Shown one piece after another: positions 51,625 through 60,669 of a DNA stretch of 64,000 bases; positions within the stretch are counted from its first letter, which is position 1, and each line of letters starts with the position of its first letter. The stretch comes from Nitrospiraceae bacterium (lineage in GTDB: Bacteria > Nitrospirota > Nitrospiria > Nitrospirales > Nitrospiraceae). The stretch lies in NCBI GenBank assembly GCA_919902665.1, contig CAKKRK010000020.1, positions 1-64,000 of the forward strand, given 5' to 3'. Made by a program: the position numbers and the translations under genes. The notes below the pieces were generated by a model. It was not told where the DNA came from. It saw only the letters and a program-made list of their open reading frames with translations, and did not search any database.

Positions 51625-52922
51625 CGAGTGCTATGACCAAACATCCGGAAGAACGGGAGCTGCTGCAAGCCGCCTTCAGAAGTTTTGATGAGGCGGCTCA
51701 CACGTTGCAGCAATCATACAGTGCGCTGACGACACGTGTGGAGCAGATGGATCTGGAGTTGGCACAGAGCAACGAGGCGCTCCGCCGGCAGCTGTGTGAC
51801 AACGAGGCCATGCGTGTCCATCTGGACGGGATTCTTGAGTCATTGTCTATGGGGGTGTTGGTGATGGACGACTGCGAACTGATCACTCGCAGCAATCGCG
51901 CCGCCGAGGCGCTACTTGGCGTCACAGATGACGAACTGCGGAACCGTCGTGCGTCTGAAATATTGGCGGGCGCTGGCCTTGGCGTGTGTGATCGGCCTCA
52001 ACGCATTGGTCAGGCCGTCGTCTCCATTAGCCAGGTTCCACTTCACAACGATTCCGGAGAGGATTCCGGACACCTCATTCTGTTTCAGGACATCACGCGT
52101 ATTTATCAACTGGAAGAACAGTTGCAGCGCAAGGAACGACTGGCGGCCATGGGAGAGCTGATCGGTCGGATAGCTCACGAGATCAGAAATCCATTGGGCA
52201 GCGTCGAGCTCTTCGCGTCCATGCTGCAGCGAGATCTCGGCGAGCAGTTGTCCGCCAAACGCTACGCGCAACAAATATCGCAAGCCGTCCAGTCGATGGA
52301 TCGCTTACTGACCAATCTTTTGCTGTATACGCGGCCGGTTCACTTGGCTCGTGGCTGGCACTTGGCCGAAGCGTTGATCGACGAATCGATCAAGTTGGCG
52401 GCCCATGCGATTACCAAGGTGCCGGTGGAAATCCGAGTGGACATCAGTCAAGAAATTCATTCGATGTGGTGTCACGACGGACAGTTGAAACAAGTGCTCG
52501 TGAATCTGGTCGTGAATGCAGTGCAGGCGATGCCGAATGGAGGGGTTCTGGCGATCAGTCTTTGCCAGGAACCGTCGCGGACACTTGGTCTACCCGCTGT
52601 TCGACTAACTGTCCGGGACTCCGGCATTGGCATCCCTCCGGCCCATCAGTCGCGCATATTCGATCCGTTTTTCTCGACGAAAGATGAGGGGACCGGCCTT
52701 GGTCTGGCGATTGTCTATTCGATAGTCGACGCGCACCAGGGACGGATCGATGTCGACAGTACAGTCGGGCAGGGCACCGCATGCTCCATTATTCTGCCTC
52801 ATCCAGCAATCGGTGGAGATCCCCATGCGGTGCAGACTCCAACGCGGAACGAGCTGGAATCGAGTCAATCCTACCCGAGTGAGCACACTATGGCGTTAGT
52901 GGAGGAGTGGTCTCATGAATGA
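51621..52922 (+). CDS. soluble PAS histidine kinase (FlrB/FleS-like)
   Basis: A 433-residue cytosolic kinase without membrane segments. A coiled coil at about 30-65 is followed by a PAS domain (ILESLSMGVLVMDDCELITRSNRAAEALLGV, about 70-165). The H box is RIAHEIRNPLGSVELFAS with His near 184. The N box VNLVVNAVQAMPNGG, G1 DSGIGIP, F box FDPFFSTK and G2 GTGLGLAI are complete. ATGA overlap with the TPR gene and overlap by 8 bases with the regulator gene show an operon. It likely phosphorylates the 52915 product, as FlrB does FlrC. Confidence 0.9.
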   Translation: MTSAMTKHPEERELLQAAFRSFDEAAHTLQQSYSALTTRVEQMDLELAQSNEALRRQLCDNEAMRVHLDGILESLSMGVLVMDDCELITRSNRAAEALLGVTDDELRNRRASEILAGAGLGVCDRPQRIGQAVVSISQVPLHNDSGEDSGHLILFQDITRIYQLEEQLQRKERLAAMGELIGRIAHEIRNPLGSVELFASMLQRDLGEQLSAKRYAQQISQAVQSMDRLLTNLLLYTRPVHLARGWHLAEALIDESIKLAAHAITKVPVEIRVDISQEIHSMWCHDGQLKQVLVNLVVNAVQAMPNGGVLAISLCQEPSRTLGLPAVRLTVRDSGIGIPPAHQSRIFDPFFSTKDEGTGLGLAIVYSIVDAHQGRIDVDSTVGQGTACSIILPHPAIGGDPHAVQTPTRNELESSQSYPSEHTMALVEEWSHE

Positions 52923-54330
52923 CCGCGAGAAGAGTAGCCCTCTTTCTGACCATGGTGACGAGAGCGAGCGCATTCTCATCGTCGATGACGACCCATCGAT
53001 GCGAACGGCACTGATGGAGACGGTCAAGCGACTCGGCTATTCCGTACAAGGGGCAGTCGATGGAATGGACGCCATTGAACGGATTCCCCATTTTCGTCCA
53101 TGGATGGTGCTGACCGATCTTAAGATGCCGCGTCTGAATGGGCTCGAATTGATTAAGGAAGTCAAGGCGCGCGCTCCTCATGCGACGATCGTTCTGATGA
53201 CGGCGTATGGGGCCATAGAGACCGCTGTCGAGGCCATGAAGTTGGGCGCCAGCGAGTATCTCTTGAAACCGTTTTCCATGGACTTGCTGGAGCGAGTCAT
53301 CGTGAATCTCAAGTCGGGACGAGAAGTAGGGGCCATCACGGGTCACCCGTCTCACCCAACGGAAAACCGGGCTCTGCTAAGCCAGGACCCAGGCATGATC
53401 AGGCTCTTAAGCACGATCGAAGGGGTAGCGTCCAGCCAGGCCACAGTTTTGATTCAAGGAGAGAGCGGCACCGGAAAAGAGCTGTTAGCCAGGTTTATCC
53501 ATAATCGGAGCCCGCGGGCGCATCGTCCGTTCATCGCGGTGAATTGTGCGGCATTACCGGATGGGCTCCTCGAGAGTGAGCTCTTTGGCCACGAGCGTGG
53601 TGCGTTCACTGGGGCGTTACTCAAAAAGATCGGCAAGTTTGAGATGGCGCATATGGGCACATTGCTCCTGGACGAAATCAGTGAAATGAACCTGAGTTTG
53701 CAGGCCAAGTTACTGCGCGTATTACAGGAGCGCGAAGTCGATCGGATCGGGGGGCGCGACCCTGTGTCAGTCAATATACGAGTGATCGCGACGACCAATC
53801 GAGCGCTCTATCGGGAAGTCGAGCAAGGACGTTTTCGAGAGGATCTGTACTATCGTCTGAACGTCTTTCCTGTCACCGTTCCACCGCTACGTGAACGCAC
53901 GATCGATATTCCATTGCTCGCGCGTCATTTTGTGAGCCAGTCGGCCACGAGGAACGGTCTCACGCCACCGACATTATCTGATAGCGCGTGTGCGCATCTG
54001 CAACGGTTGGCATGGAAGGGAAATGTCCGTGAATTAGAGAATGTCATGGAACGGGCGGTGTTGCTGGCGAGGTCTGGTCCTATCCTTCCCGAACACTGTC
54101 CGCCTGAACTGAACGGAGAACAGCGGGTCCAGTCTGCCCATCCGCAACAACCGGCCAATGGGTCGTTGTGGGAAATGGAACGAGAGTTAATTTTCAAGAC
54201 ATTGGCACGAGTGAAGGAAAATCGTACGCATGCGGCGAAAGAGTTGGGGATCAGTATTCGTACGTTACGAAATAAGCTGCGAGAGTATCGAGAAGGTGAG
54301 CGACCCTGTTCGATTACCGGAGGACCATAA
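52915..54330 (+). CDS. NtrC-family sigma-54 response regulator (FlrC/FleR-like)
   Basis: A 471-residue partner of the upstream kinase. The receiver domain (about 18-135) has IVDDDPSM, the Asp in VLTDLKMPRLNG, LMTAYG and LKPFS. The AAA+ domain has GESGTGKE, GAFTGA, GTLLLDEISEM (Ser for the usual Gly), and REDLYYRLNVFPVTVPPLRER. The Fis-type HTH is NRTHAAKELGISIRTLRNKLREY. In the FlrBC pathway this protein switches on hook-basal-body genes from sigma-54 promoters; such a promoter lies directly downstream at 54466. Confidence 0.9.
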   Translation: MNDREKSSPLSDHGDESERILIVDDDPSMRTALMETVKRLGYSVQGAVDGMDAIERIPHFRPWMVLTDLKMPRLNGLELIKEVKARAPHATIVLMTAYGAIETAVEAMKLGASEYLLKPFSMDLLERVIVNLKSGREVGAITGHPSHPTENRALLSQDPGMIRLLSTIEGVASSQATVLIQGESGTGKELLARFIHNRSPRAHRPFIAVNCAALPDGLLESELFGHERGAFTGALLKKIGKFEMAHMGTLLLDEISEMNLSLQAKLLRVLQEREVDRIGGRDPVSVNIRVIATTNRALYREVEQGRFREDLYYRLNVFPVTVPPLRERTIDIPLLARHFVSQSATRNGLTPPTLSDSACAHLQRLAWKGNVRELENVMERAVLLARSGPILPEHCPPELNGEQRVQSAHPQQPANGSLWEMERELIFKTLARVKENRTHAAKELGISIRTLRNKLREYREGERPCSITGGP

Positions 54331-54465
54331 GCGCGGCAAGAATTGCCGGCCGGCAAATTTGTTCGGTGGCGGCAAGGGTCAAACGGAGAGTTATAGGCGC
54401 GGGGAGCGAAAACCAATGGGCGTTGCAGAAGGCCGCGCTCATGGCCATCGCCTCAGCACTCAGGC

Positions 54466-54482
54466 AGGCATTATGGTTGCAA
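54466..54482 (+). promoter_or_regulatory. sigma-54 promoter upstream of flgB
   Basis: AGGCATTATGGTTGCAA matches the -24/-12 consensus: GG at 54467-54468, ten bases, GC at 54479-54480, with TTGCA. The predicted start point near 54492 leaves a 27-base leader with a ribosome site (AAAGGAGCC) before flgB. Confidence 0.75.
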
Positions 54483-54518
54483 TGACAACGAGCAGCCGAT
54501 GGAAAGGAGCCGAAGAGC

Positions 54519-54929
54519 ATGATGATCTTTGACAAAACCATGCGACTGTTACAGCGGAGTTTGGATCTTCGCGGTGCGCGACAGCGTGTGATCGCCTCGA
54601 ACCTGGCCAACGAAGAAACGCCGGGGTATCGCGCGTCCGAGTTGACCTTTATGGACCAATTGCAGTCGGCCCACAAGGGCCGGCTGCCCATCGTCCTGGC
54701 GGCGACTCAGTCTCGGCATTTCGGCATGCATGGGCCGCAGGGTGTACAGGCGGTGACGGGAAAACTCAGTGAAGTTCCAGCCGGCGATCTCCCGCTCGAT
54801 GCCAATTCCGTCAATCTCGAGCTCGAGATGGCCAAATTGTCCGAGAACGCCATGCAGTACAACACAGCGGCCACGATACTGGCCAAGAAGTTTCACGGAT
54901 TGCTGAATGTGATACGAGAAGGGAGATAA
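54519..54929 (+). CDS. flgB: flagellar basal-body rod protein FlgB
   Basis: A 136-residue rod protein. AAAGGAG precedes ATG 54519. The N-terminal FLG_bb_rod motif RQRVIASNLANEETPGYRASELTFMDQL and the C-terminal helix LELEMAKLSENAMQYNTAATILAKKFHGLL are diagnostic. FlgB is the most cell-proximal rod subunit, exported by the flagellar secretion system. It starts the basal-body operon. Confidence 0.95.
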   Translation: MMIFDKTMRLLQRSLDLRGARQRVIASNLANEETPGYRASELTFMDQLQSAHKGRLPIVLAATQSRHFGMHGPQGVQAVTGKLSEVPAGDLPLDANSVNLELEMAKLSENAMQYNTAATILAKKFHGLLNVIREGR

Positions 54930-54992
54930 CGCCTAGCCCGCTCGGATGGTCGACATCGGCAAGCGGTTGACGGTCGATAGAGGAGGTTCATC

Positions 54993-55442
54993 ATGGAAAT
55001 GTCCGACAGTATGGCTGTATCGGTATCCGGTTTGGACGCCCAACGGCGGCGACTCAATGTCATTGCGAGCAATCTTGCGAACGCCCAATCAACGAAAACA
55101 CCGACTGGCGGTCCGTACAAGCGGCGGGATGTCGTCTTTCGCTCAACGGCGGTTCCAAGCTCATTTCATGGGACTTTTCGACAAATCACCGTTGGGCCGT
55201 CGGCACATGCGCTCGAAGGGGTCTCCGTCGCTCGAGTGGTGGAAGATTCCAAGCCAGGCCAACTCATCTATGACCCTCATCATCCGGATGCCAATCCCAA
55301 AGGGTTTGTGCGTCTTCCCAATGTGAATGTCATGGAAGAAATGGTGAATATGATCGGTGCGTCGCGTGCGTACGAAGCGAACGTTCAAGCCATCAATGCA
55401 ACACGTGCCATGTGGAACAAGGCACTGGAAATTGGGAGGTGA
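54993..55442 (+). CDS. flgC: flagellar basal-body rod protein FlgC
   Basis: A 149-residue rod protein with AGGAGG before the ATG. The N-terminus SMAVSVSGLDAQRRRLNVIASNLAN (rod motif) and the C-terminus NVNVMEEMVNMIGASRAYEANVQAIN are characteristic. An insert with R-R-D-V-V-F-R is normal. The stop overlaps the first possible fliE start. Confidence 0.96.
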   Translation: MEMSDSMAVSVSGLDAQRRRLNVIASNLANAQSTKTPTGGPYKRRDVVFRSTAVPSSFHGTFRQITVGPSAHALEGVSVARVVEDSKPGQLIYDPHHPDANPKGFVRLPNVNVMEEMVNMIGASRAYEANVQAINATRAMWNKALEIGR

Positions 55443-55444
55443 TG

Positions 55445-55747
55445 ATGAATCAGATTTACGGTCCGACATCAGGTATCGCTCCGATTCGCGATGTGGCCCC
55501 AGGCGGGTCGGCCGGAACGTCAGGTGCCTCGGGGTTCATGGATTCGCTCAAATCTGCAATCGGAAAGGTCAACGACACGCAAGTGGAAGCCGGCCGAGCG
55601 GTAGGTGACCTCATGACAGGCGAGACGCAGGACCTTCACCGTACGATGGTTGCGCTGCAGCAAGCCGACGTGTCCTTCCAATTGATGATGCAAATCAGGA
55701 ACAAACTGGTCACGGCGTATGAAGAGATTCAACGGATGCAGATGTAA
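55445..55747 (+). CDS. fliE: flagellar hook-basal-body protein FliE
   Basis: About 100 residues. Two adjacent ATGs (55442, 55445) follow GGGAGGTG; the second has the better spacing. The C-terminus QADVSFQLMMQIRNKLVTAYEEIQRMQM is the FliE signature, and GFMDSLKSAIGKVNDTQ fits the first helix. FliE joins the MS ring to the rod. Confidence 0.95.
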   Translation: MNQIYGPTSGIAPIRDVAPGGSAGTSGASGFMDSLKSAIGKVNDTQVEAGRAVGDLMTGETQDLHRTMVALQQADVSFQLMMQIRNKLVTAYEEIQRMQM

Positions 55748-55779
55748 GCGGTCAGGCACGATGAAGGAGCGTGGGTAGC

Positions 55780-57345
55780 ATGTTTTCCAAGTTTTCCATC
55801 AATCAACGGATGATCATCCTTGTCGCTCTGGCTGGATCAGTGGCGGGCCTCATCGCGCTCACACTGTGGACGCAGCAGCCCGATATGCAGGTGTTGTTCA
55901 CCAATCTCGGCGGCGAAGACGCGGCTGCCATCATCGATAAGCTGAAAGAGACGAAGGTGCCGTATGAAACAACCGGTGGTGGAGCGACGGTGCTGGTTCC
56001 TAGCGCTCAAGTCCACGATCTCCGATTACAACTCGCGACTCAAGGGCTTCCCCATGGAGGTGGGGTCGGCTTCGAGATTTTCGATCGTACGTCGATCGGC
56101 ATGTCTGAATTCGTGCAGAAGCTCAACTATCGGCGCGCCTTACAGGGCGAGTTGGCGAGAACCATCGCGCAGTTGCCGGAAGTCGAACGAGTGAGGGTTC
56201 ATCTGGCGATTCCTGAACGACGACTCTTCGCCAACGAACAGGAGAAAGCGCGCGCGTCCGTGATCGTGTCACTTCGTAATGGCCAACAGCTGGCTCAGGC
56301 GCAGGTGCAAGGGGTCATCCATTTGGTGTCAAGCAGCGTGGAAGGCCTGCAGGCCCGCGATGTAACCGTGGTGGATGGGCACGGCCGTATGCTGTCGTCC
56401 ACTATGACGGATGAAACCGCCGGCTTGACCAATACCCAGCTCGAATATCAGCGGAGTATCGAAAAAGATGTGGAGACGCGTATCCAAACGATGCTGGAGC
56501 GCATTGTCGGATCCAACAAAGCCGTGGTGCGTGTGTCCAGCGTGGTGGACTTTCGCAAGGTGGAAACCACGGAAGAGCGCTACGATCCGAACAGCCAGGT
56601 CGTGAGGAGCGAACAACGCGGGCAGGAAAAGGCGAACGGCATCAACGGCGTCAGCGGCGGCGTCCCAGGTGTTCAGTCGAACGTCCCGCCCGGAACAGAT
56701 CAGGAGCTCCCGCAAACCAGTTCAAACAACAGTCAGACGAAAAATGAAACAGTCAACTACGAGATCAGTCGAACGGTCTCCAAAATCGTCGAGCCTGTAG
56801 GCGTCATCAAACAATTGTCCGTGGCCGTGCTGGTCGATGGGATCTATGAAACAGCCAAAACCGGTGATGGACAGTCGACGGAGACACCGGCTGCCGCACG
56901 CAAATACATCCCACGTTCGGAAGAAGACCTCAAGCGGATTGAGGACATCGTCAAGAAAGCGATGGGCTTTTCGCCTGAGCGGCAGGATCAGGTTCAAGTC
57001 GTGAATGTGCAATTCGGCGCGGAACCAGAAGAGCTGCAGAGTGCGACGGCAGAAGCCATGGCCGAGGGTCCGAAGCCATGGTTGCCGTATCTCCGCTATG
57101 GTGTCGGAATCCTACTGTTTACGGTGATTCTTCTGTTCGTGGTTCGCCCGTTGTTGACCATGTTGGGCTCAACGACCGAGCAACTGTCGGCCGAAGCGTC
57201 GATGTCTGCGCTGCCTGGCGCCATGGGAACGGCAGAGGCCTCATTGGCCGGCGGGCAGGACCGGGCGCAGATCATCGACATGGCGAGAAAGAATCCTGAC
57301 ACGACGGCCGTAGTCGTGAAACAGTGGCTCAAGAATCCTTCATAA
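55780..57345 (+). CDS. fliF: flagellar MS-ring protein FliF
   Basis: A 521-residue membrane protein. ATG 55780 has AAGGAG about 10 bases upstream; a GTG at 55771 is too close to it. It has an N-terminal membrane helix (MIILVALAGSVAGLIALTLW), ring-building motif domains with FTNLGGEDAAAIIDKLKETKVPYE and SASVIVSLRNGQQL-like strands, a Gly/Asn/Gln-rich loop (about 275-330) and a second membrane helix near 440-460. The C-terminal tail binds FliG. Confidence 0.95.
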   Translation: MFSKFSINQRMIILVALAGSVAGLIALTLWTQQPDMQVLFTNLGGEDAAAIIDKLKETKVPYETTGGGATVLVPSAQVHDLRLQLATQGLPHGGGVGFEIFDRTSIGMSEFVQKLNYRRALQGELARTIAQLPEVERVRVHLAIPERRLFANEQEKARASVIVSLRNGQQLAQAQVQGVIHLVSSSVEGLQARDVTVVDGHGRMLSSTMTDETAGLTNTQLEYQRSIEKDVETRIQTMLERIVGSNKAVVRVSSVVDFRKVETTEERYDPNSQVVRSEQRGQEKANGINGVSGGVPGVQSNVPPGTDQELPQTSSNNSQTKNETVNYEISRTVSKIVEPVGVIKQLSVAVLVDGIYETAKTGDGQSTETPAAARKYIPRSEEDLKRIEDIVKKAMGFSPERQDQVQVVNVQFGAEPEELQSATAEAMAEGPKPWLPYLRYGVGILLFTVILLFVVRPLLTMLGSTTEQLSAEASMSALPGAMGTAEASLAGGQDRAQIIDMARKNPDTTAVVVKQWLKNPS

Positions 57346-57348
57346 CAT

Positions 57349-58347
57349 GTGGCTATGGCAAAGAATCTGACGGGCGAACAAAAGGCAGCCATTCTTCTTC
57401 GTGCCATCGGAGAAGAATCAGCAGCCCAGGTCATGAAACAACTCGACCCCAAAGAAATTAAGCGGCTGGGAACATTCATGAACGGCACGGCTCAGATTTC
57501 GCGGGATGAGGAAGATGCCGTCATCTCGGATTTTCAGACTGCCAGTGCGTCCGGCGATGTTCAGTTTCAGGGAAAAGAGTTTATCAAGTCCGTCCTCATC
57601 AAGGCGTTGGGTCCAGATAAGGCGGCACGGATCATCGAATCGATGACTCGGAGAAGCTATCCGGGGCTGGACGCCATGAAATGGGTCGATGCAAAAACGG
57701 TTGTCCAAATGTTAAAGGTCGAGCATGCGCAAACCGTGGCGGTCGTGCTGGCGCATCTTGAGAGCGATCAAGCCGGGCAAGTGCTTGCAGGACTTCCTGA
57801 GGCGATGCGTGGAGACGTGGCGCTTCGGCTGGCCACCATGGAGGAGGTGCAGCCGGATGTCTTGGAAGAGCTCAGCCTGAGCATACAAGAGACACTCTTG
57901 GCGAGTGCGGGAATGGGGTCGCAGAGCCTCGGGGGGCCTGAGGTGATGGCCAACATCTTGACACGCATGGATAAGACCAATGAGGGCGGCATTATGGTCA
58001 AGATCGCGGAGAGGAGCCAGCCGTTGGCGGATGCGATCCGGGCGCTCATGTTTGTCTTCGACGACCTGGTGAAGATCGACGAGCGCGGCTTGCAGGAATT
58101 GATGAAAGAGATCAGCAAGGACGACCTTCCGTTGGCTCTTCGCGGCGCCAACCCAGAGGTGAAGGAGAAATTCTTCAAAAATATGTCGAGTCGTGCCGCG
58201 GAAATGTTGAAGGAAGATATGGAGGCGAAAGGGCCGGTAAAGGTGTCCGATGTCGAGAGAGCCCAGCAGAATATTTTGAAAGTCTGTCGCAAGCTGGAAG
58301 AAGAGGGCCGCATCATGATCGCAGGCGCAGGGGAGGAGATGCTGTAG
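57349..58347 (+). CDS. fliG: flagellar motor switch protein FliG
   Basis: A 332-residue switch protein. The start is GTG 57349 or ATG 57355; the ribosome site is weak, suggesting coupling to fliF 3 bases upstream. The N-terminal domain begins LTGEQKAAILLRAIGEESAAQVMKQL. The middle EHAQTVAVVLAHLESDQAGQVLAGLP (EHPQ variant with Ala) and the C-terminal torque helix (FVFDDLVKIDERGLQELMKEI, with charged residues that meet MotA) are present. Length is normal. Confidence 0.95.
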   Translation: MAMAKNLTGEQKAAILLRAIGEESAAQVMKQLDPKEIKRLGTFMNGTAQISRDEEDAVISDFQTASASGDVQFQGKEFIKSVLIKALGPDKAARIIESMTRRSYPGLDAMKWVDAKTVVQMLKVEHAQTVAVVLAHLESDQAGQVLAGLPEAMRGDVALRLATMEEVQPDVLEELSLSIQETLLASAGMGSQSLGGPEVMANILTRMDKTNEGGIMVKIAERSQPLADAIRALMFVFDDLVKIDERGLQELMKEISKDDLPLALRGANPEVKEKFFKNMSSRAAEMLKEDMEAKGPVKVSDVERAQQNILKVCRKLEEEGRIMIAGAGEEML

Positions 58348-59372
58348 TGACGGGGGGAACCATACCGGCAGTGGCCAGTTCCGATCGAAGCGTGTCACGC
58401 CTTCAAGGGACGGTTCTGGTCGTTGATGCCGACGAAGGGATCCGACATGCGCTTCACGAGCTCCTTCAGCCGGAACGAGTGTCGGTTCGACTCTCAGGCT
58501 CAGGACAGGAAGCGCTTGCGATGGTCAAACAGAAGGCTCCTGCGCTGCTGATCGTCGACGCCTCCCTGCCGGATCGAGATGGTATCGCGGTTCTGGAAGA
58601 TGCACAGCGGATCGACAGTCGCATGATTGGAGTCGTGATGACTGGAGCCGCCTCGGTCGAACTTGCCGCTCGTGCGATGAGAGCCGGCTCCAGCGATTTT
58701 TTGACGAAACCCTTTCAACAGGACATTGTCCTCAACACGGTTCGTCGGTTATTGGAGCTCCATCGTATTCGCGCCGACCATACGGTCCTCAAGCATGCCG
58801 CTGTACGGTCCGGCGCGATACGGCTCCAGAGCGTGCCGTTTCAGACATTCGGGGATGACAGCACGCTGAAAGGAGCCGATGGGCTGACGGAATATGAGCG
58901 TGGTCTCGAAGATGGCCGGCGATATTCGGACGCGCAGCGTCAACACGATCTTGCGGTGTTGACCGAGGCCGTCGGAAAGTTTGATACCGCTCGGTCCGCA
59001 CTTCAGCAGACGATCGACGACGAAGTCATCGCGCTTGCGCTTCAGATCGCGTCTAAAATACTGCATGAATCAGCCGAGTCCCGCCGCGAACAGATTGTGA
59101 TGCAGGTCAAGGCAGCGCTCGGCGCTGTTCAAGAGTCAGATGGTGTGGTGATCCAGGTGCATCCGGCCGACGCGGTCGTTCTTGAAGCCGTTCGGGCGGA
59201 GCTGGCAGGACGGCAACAGGTCGCGCTGAAGCTCACCATCGAGCCGGTGGCTTCTCTCCAGCGAGGAAGCTGTCTGTTGCACACCGCAACACGACTAGTC
59301 GATGCCTCCCTCGATACACAGTTATTTCGCTTGGGCGATGCCCTGAGGAACAGGGCTCATCATGAGTCTTAG
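58347..59372 (+). CDS. fliH: FliH with an N-terminal response-regulator receiver domain
   Basis: A 341-residue fusion. GTG 58347 shares a base with the fliG stop. Residues about 20-140 are a CheY-like receiver: VLVVDADEG, phospho-acceptor Asp71 in LIVDASLPDRDG, Thr99 in VVMTG, Lys121 in FLTKPF. One of the two usual metal-binding acidic residues is Ala28. Residues about 180-341 are FliH: EYERGLEDGRRYSD, a long helix, ALALQIASKILHESAESRREQI and VVIQVHPADAVVLEAV. FliH holds and restrains the export ATPase FliI, whose gene overlaps. Ordinary FliH has no receiver, so phosphorylation might control flagellar export here. That function is inferred. Confidence 0.88.
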   Translation: MTGGTIPAVASSDRSVSRLQGTVLVVDADEGIRHALHELLQPERVSVRLSGSGQEALAMVKQKAPALLIVDASLPDRDGIAVLEDAQRIDSRMIGVVMTGAASVELAARAMRAGSSDFLTKPFQQDIVLNTVRRLLELHRIRADHTVLKHAAVRSGAIRLQSVPFQTFGDDSTLKGADGLTEYERGLEDGRRYSDAQRQHDLAVLTEAVGKFDTARSALQQTIDDEVIALALQIASKILHESAESRREQIVMQVKAALGAVQESDGVVIQVHPADAVVLEAVRAELAGRQQVALKLTIEPVASLQRGSCLLHTATRLVDASLDTQLFRLGDALRNRAHHES

Positions 59373-60669
59373 TCGGTTGATTGAGCGCGTCGATCCTATC
59401 GAAGTGTCCGGAAGGGTGGCGCAAGCGGTTGGGATCGTCGTGGAAGGGTATGGGCCGATGACGACGGTCGGAGAGCTCTGCCGCATTACGAGGGAGGTAG
59501 CTGGAGGGCCGATCGCTGCGGAGGTCGTGGGATTTCGAGGGGATCGTGTCCTCCTGATGCCGCTGGGTGACATGCACGGGATCGGGCCGGGTAGTCGAAT
59601 TACCATGTCCGGCCAAGTGGCCAATCTTGCTGTCGGGCCAGGTTTGTTAGGAAGGGTGCTCGACGGCTGTGGTAATCCGATGGATGGCAAAGGGCCGCTG
59701 ACGGCTACGGAACGGTATCCACTCTATGCCGGCGCGCCGAACCCCTTACAACGAGCCCGTCTACGCATTCCGCTTGATCTCGGCGTTCGTGCCATCAATG
59801 GGTTTTTGACCTGTGGGCGTGGACAGAAGATGGGCATATTTTCAGGATCCGGGGTTGGAAAGAGTGTGCTGTTGGGGATGATCAGCCGGTATACGAAAGC
59901 GGATGTCAATGTCATTGCCCTCATCGGCGAGCGAGGCCGTGAAGTCAATGAATTCCTGGAACGCGATCTGGGAGCAGAGGCGCTCGGACGCTCGGTGGTG
60001 GTGGTGGCGACGTCCGATCAAGCTCCGCTGATACGGTTGCGCGCGGCGCTGGTGGCGACGACCATTGCTGAATACTTCCGTGATGCAGGGAAACAGGTGT
60101 TGCTGTTGATGGATTCACTGACGCGATTGGCCTATAGCCAGAGGGAGGTGGGGTTGGCGATCGGGGAGCCTCCGACGACCAAAGGCTATACCCCCTCCGT
60201 ATTTACGCTCTTGCCGAAGTTGCTGGAACGTGTCGGGACCGGACCAGGTCCAGGAACCATTACCGGATTGTATACCGTGCTGGTCGATGGCGATGATCTC
60301 AGTGATCCCATCGCTGATACGGTGCGCTCGATCTTGGACGGCCATATCGTCTTGTCGCGTACCTTGGCCGCCCGCAATCACTTTCCTGCGATCGATCTCC
60401 TCCAGAGTACCAGCCGTGTGATGCGGGATATCGTCGAGCGACCACATTACGAGGCTGCCAGGAAGGTCCTTGAGTTGGTGGCACGATATCGCCAATCCGA
60501 GGACCTTGTTGTGTTGGGAGCCTATAAGCCAGGAATGAACGCGGCTCTCGACCGTGCCGTTCAAGCGCAGGAGGCGATTAATGCGTATTTGCGGCAAGAC
60601 ATCGACCAGCCGACAGGCTTGCCGTTGTCGGTGCAGCAACTTGAGGCGCTGGCCCAGCAGGCAGCATGA
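59362..60669 (+). CDS. fliI: flagellar export ATPase FliI
   Basis: A 435-residue F1-beta-like ATPase overlapping fliH by 11 bases. Walker A is GSGVGKSVLLG (about 165-175), followed by LIGERGREVNEF and the Walker B strand VLLLMDSLTRLAYSQREVGLAIGEPP. The C-terminal domain is typical of FliI. It energises export of rod, hook and filament proteins, with FliH and FliJ. Confidence 0.96.
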   Translation: MSLSRLIERVDPIEVSGRVAQAVGIVVEGYGPMTTVGELCRITREVAGGPIAAEVVGFRGDRVLLMPLGDMHGIGPGSRITMSGQVANLAVGPGLLGRVLDGCGNPMDGKGPLTATERYPLYAGAPNPLQRARLRIPLDLGVRAINGFLTCGRGQKMGIFSGSGVGKSVLLGMISRYTKADVNVIALIGERGREVNEFLERDLGAEALGRSVVVVATSDQAPLIRLRAALVATTIAEYFRDAGKQVLLLMDSLTRLAYSQREVGLAIGEPPTTKGYTPSVFTLLPKLLERVGTGPGPGTITGLYTVLVDGDDLSDPIADTVRSILDGHIVLSRTLAARNHFPAIDLLQSTSRVMRDIVERPHYEAARKVLELVARYRQSEDLVVLGAYKPGMNAALDRAVQAQEAINAYLRQDIDQPTGLPLSVQQLEALAQQAA

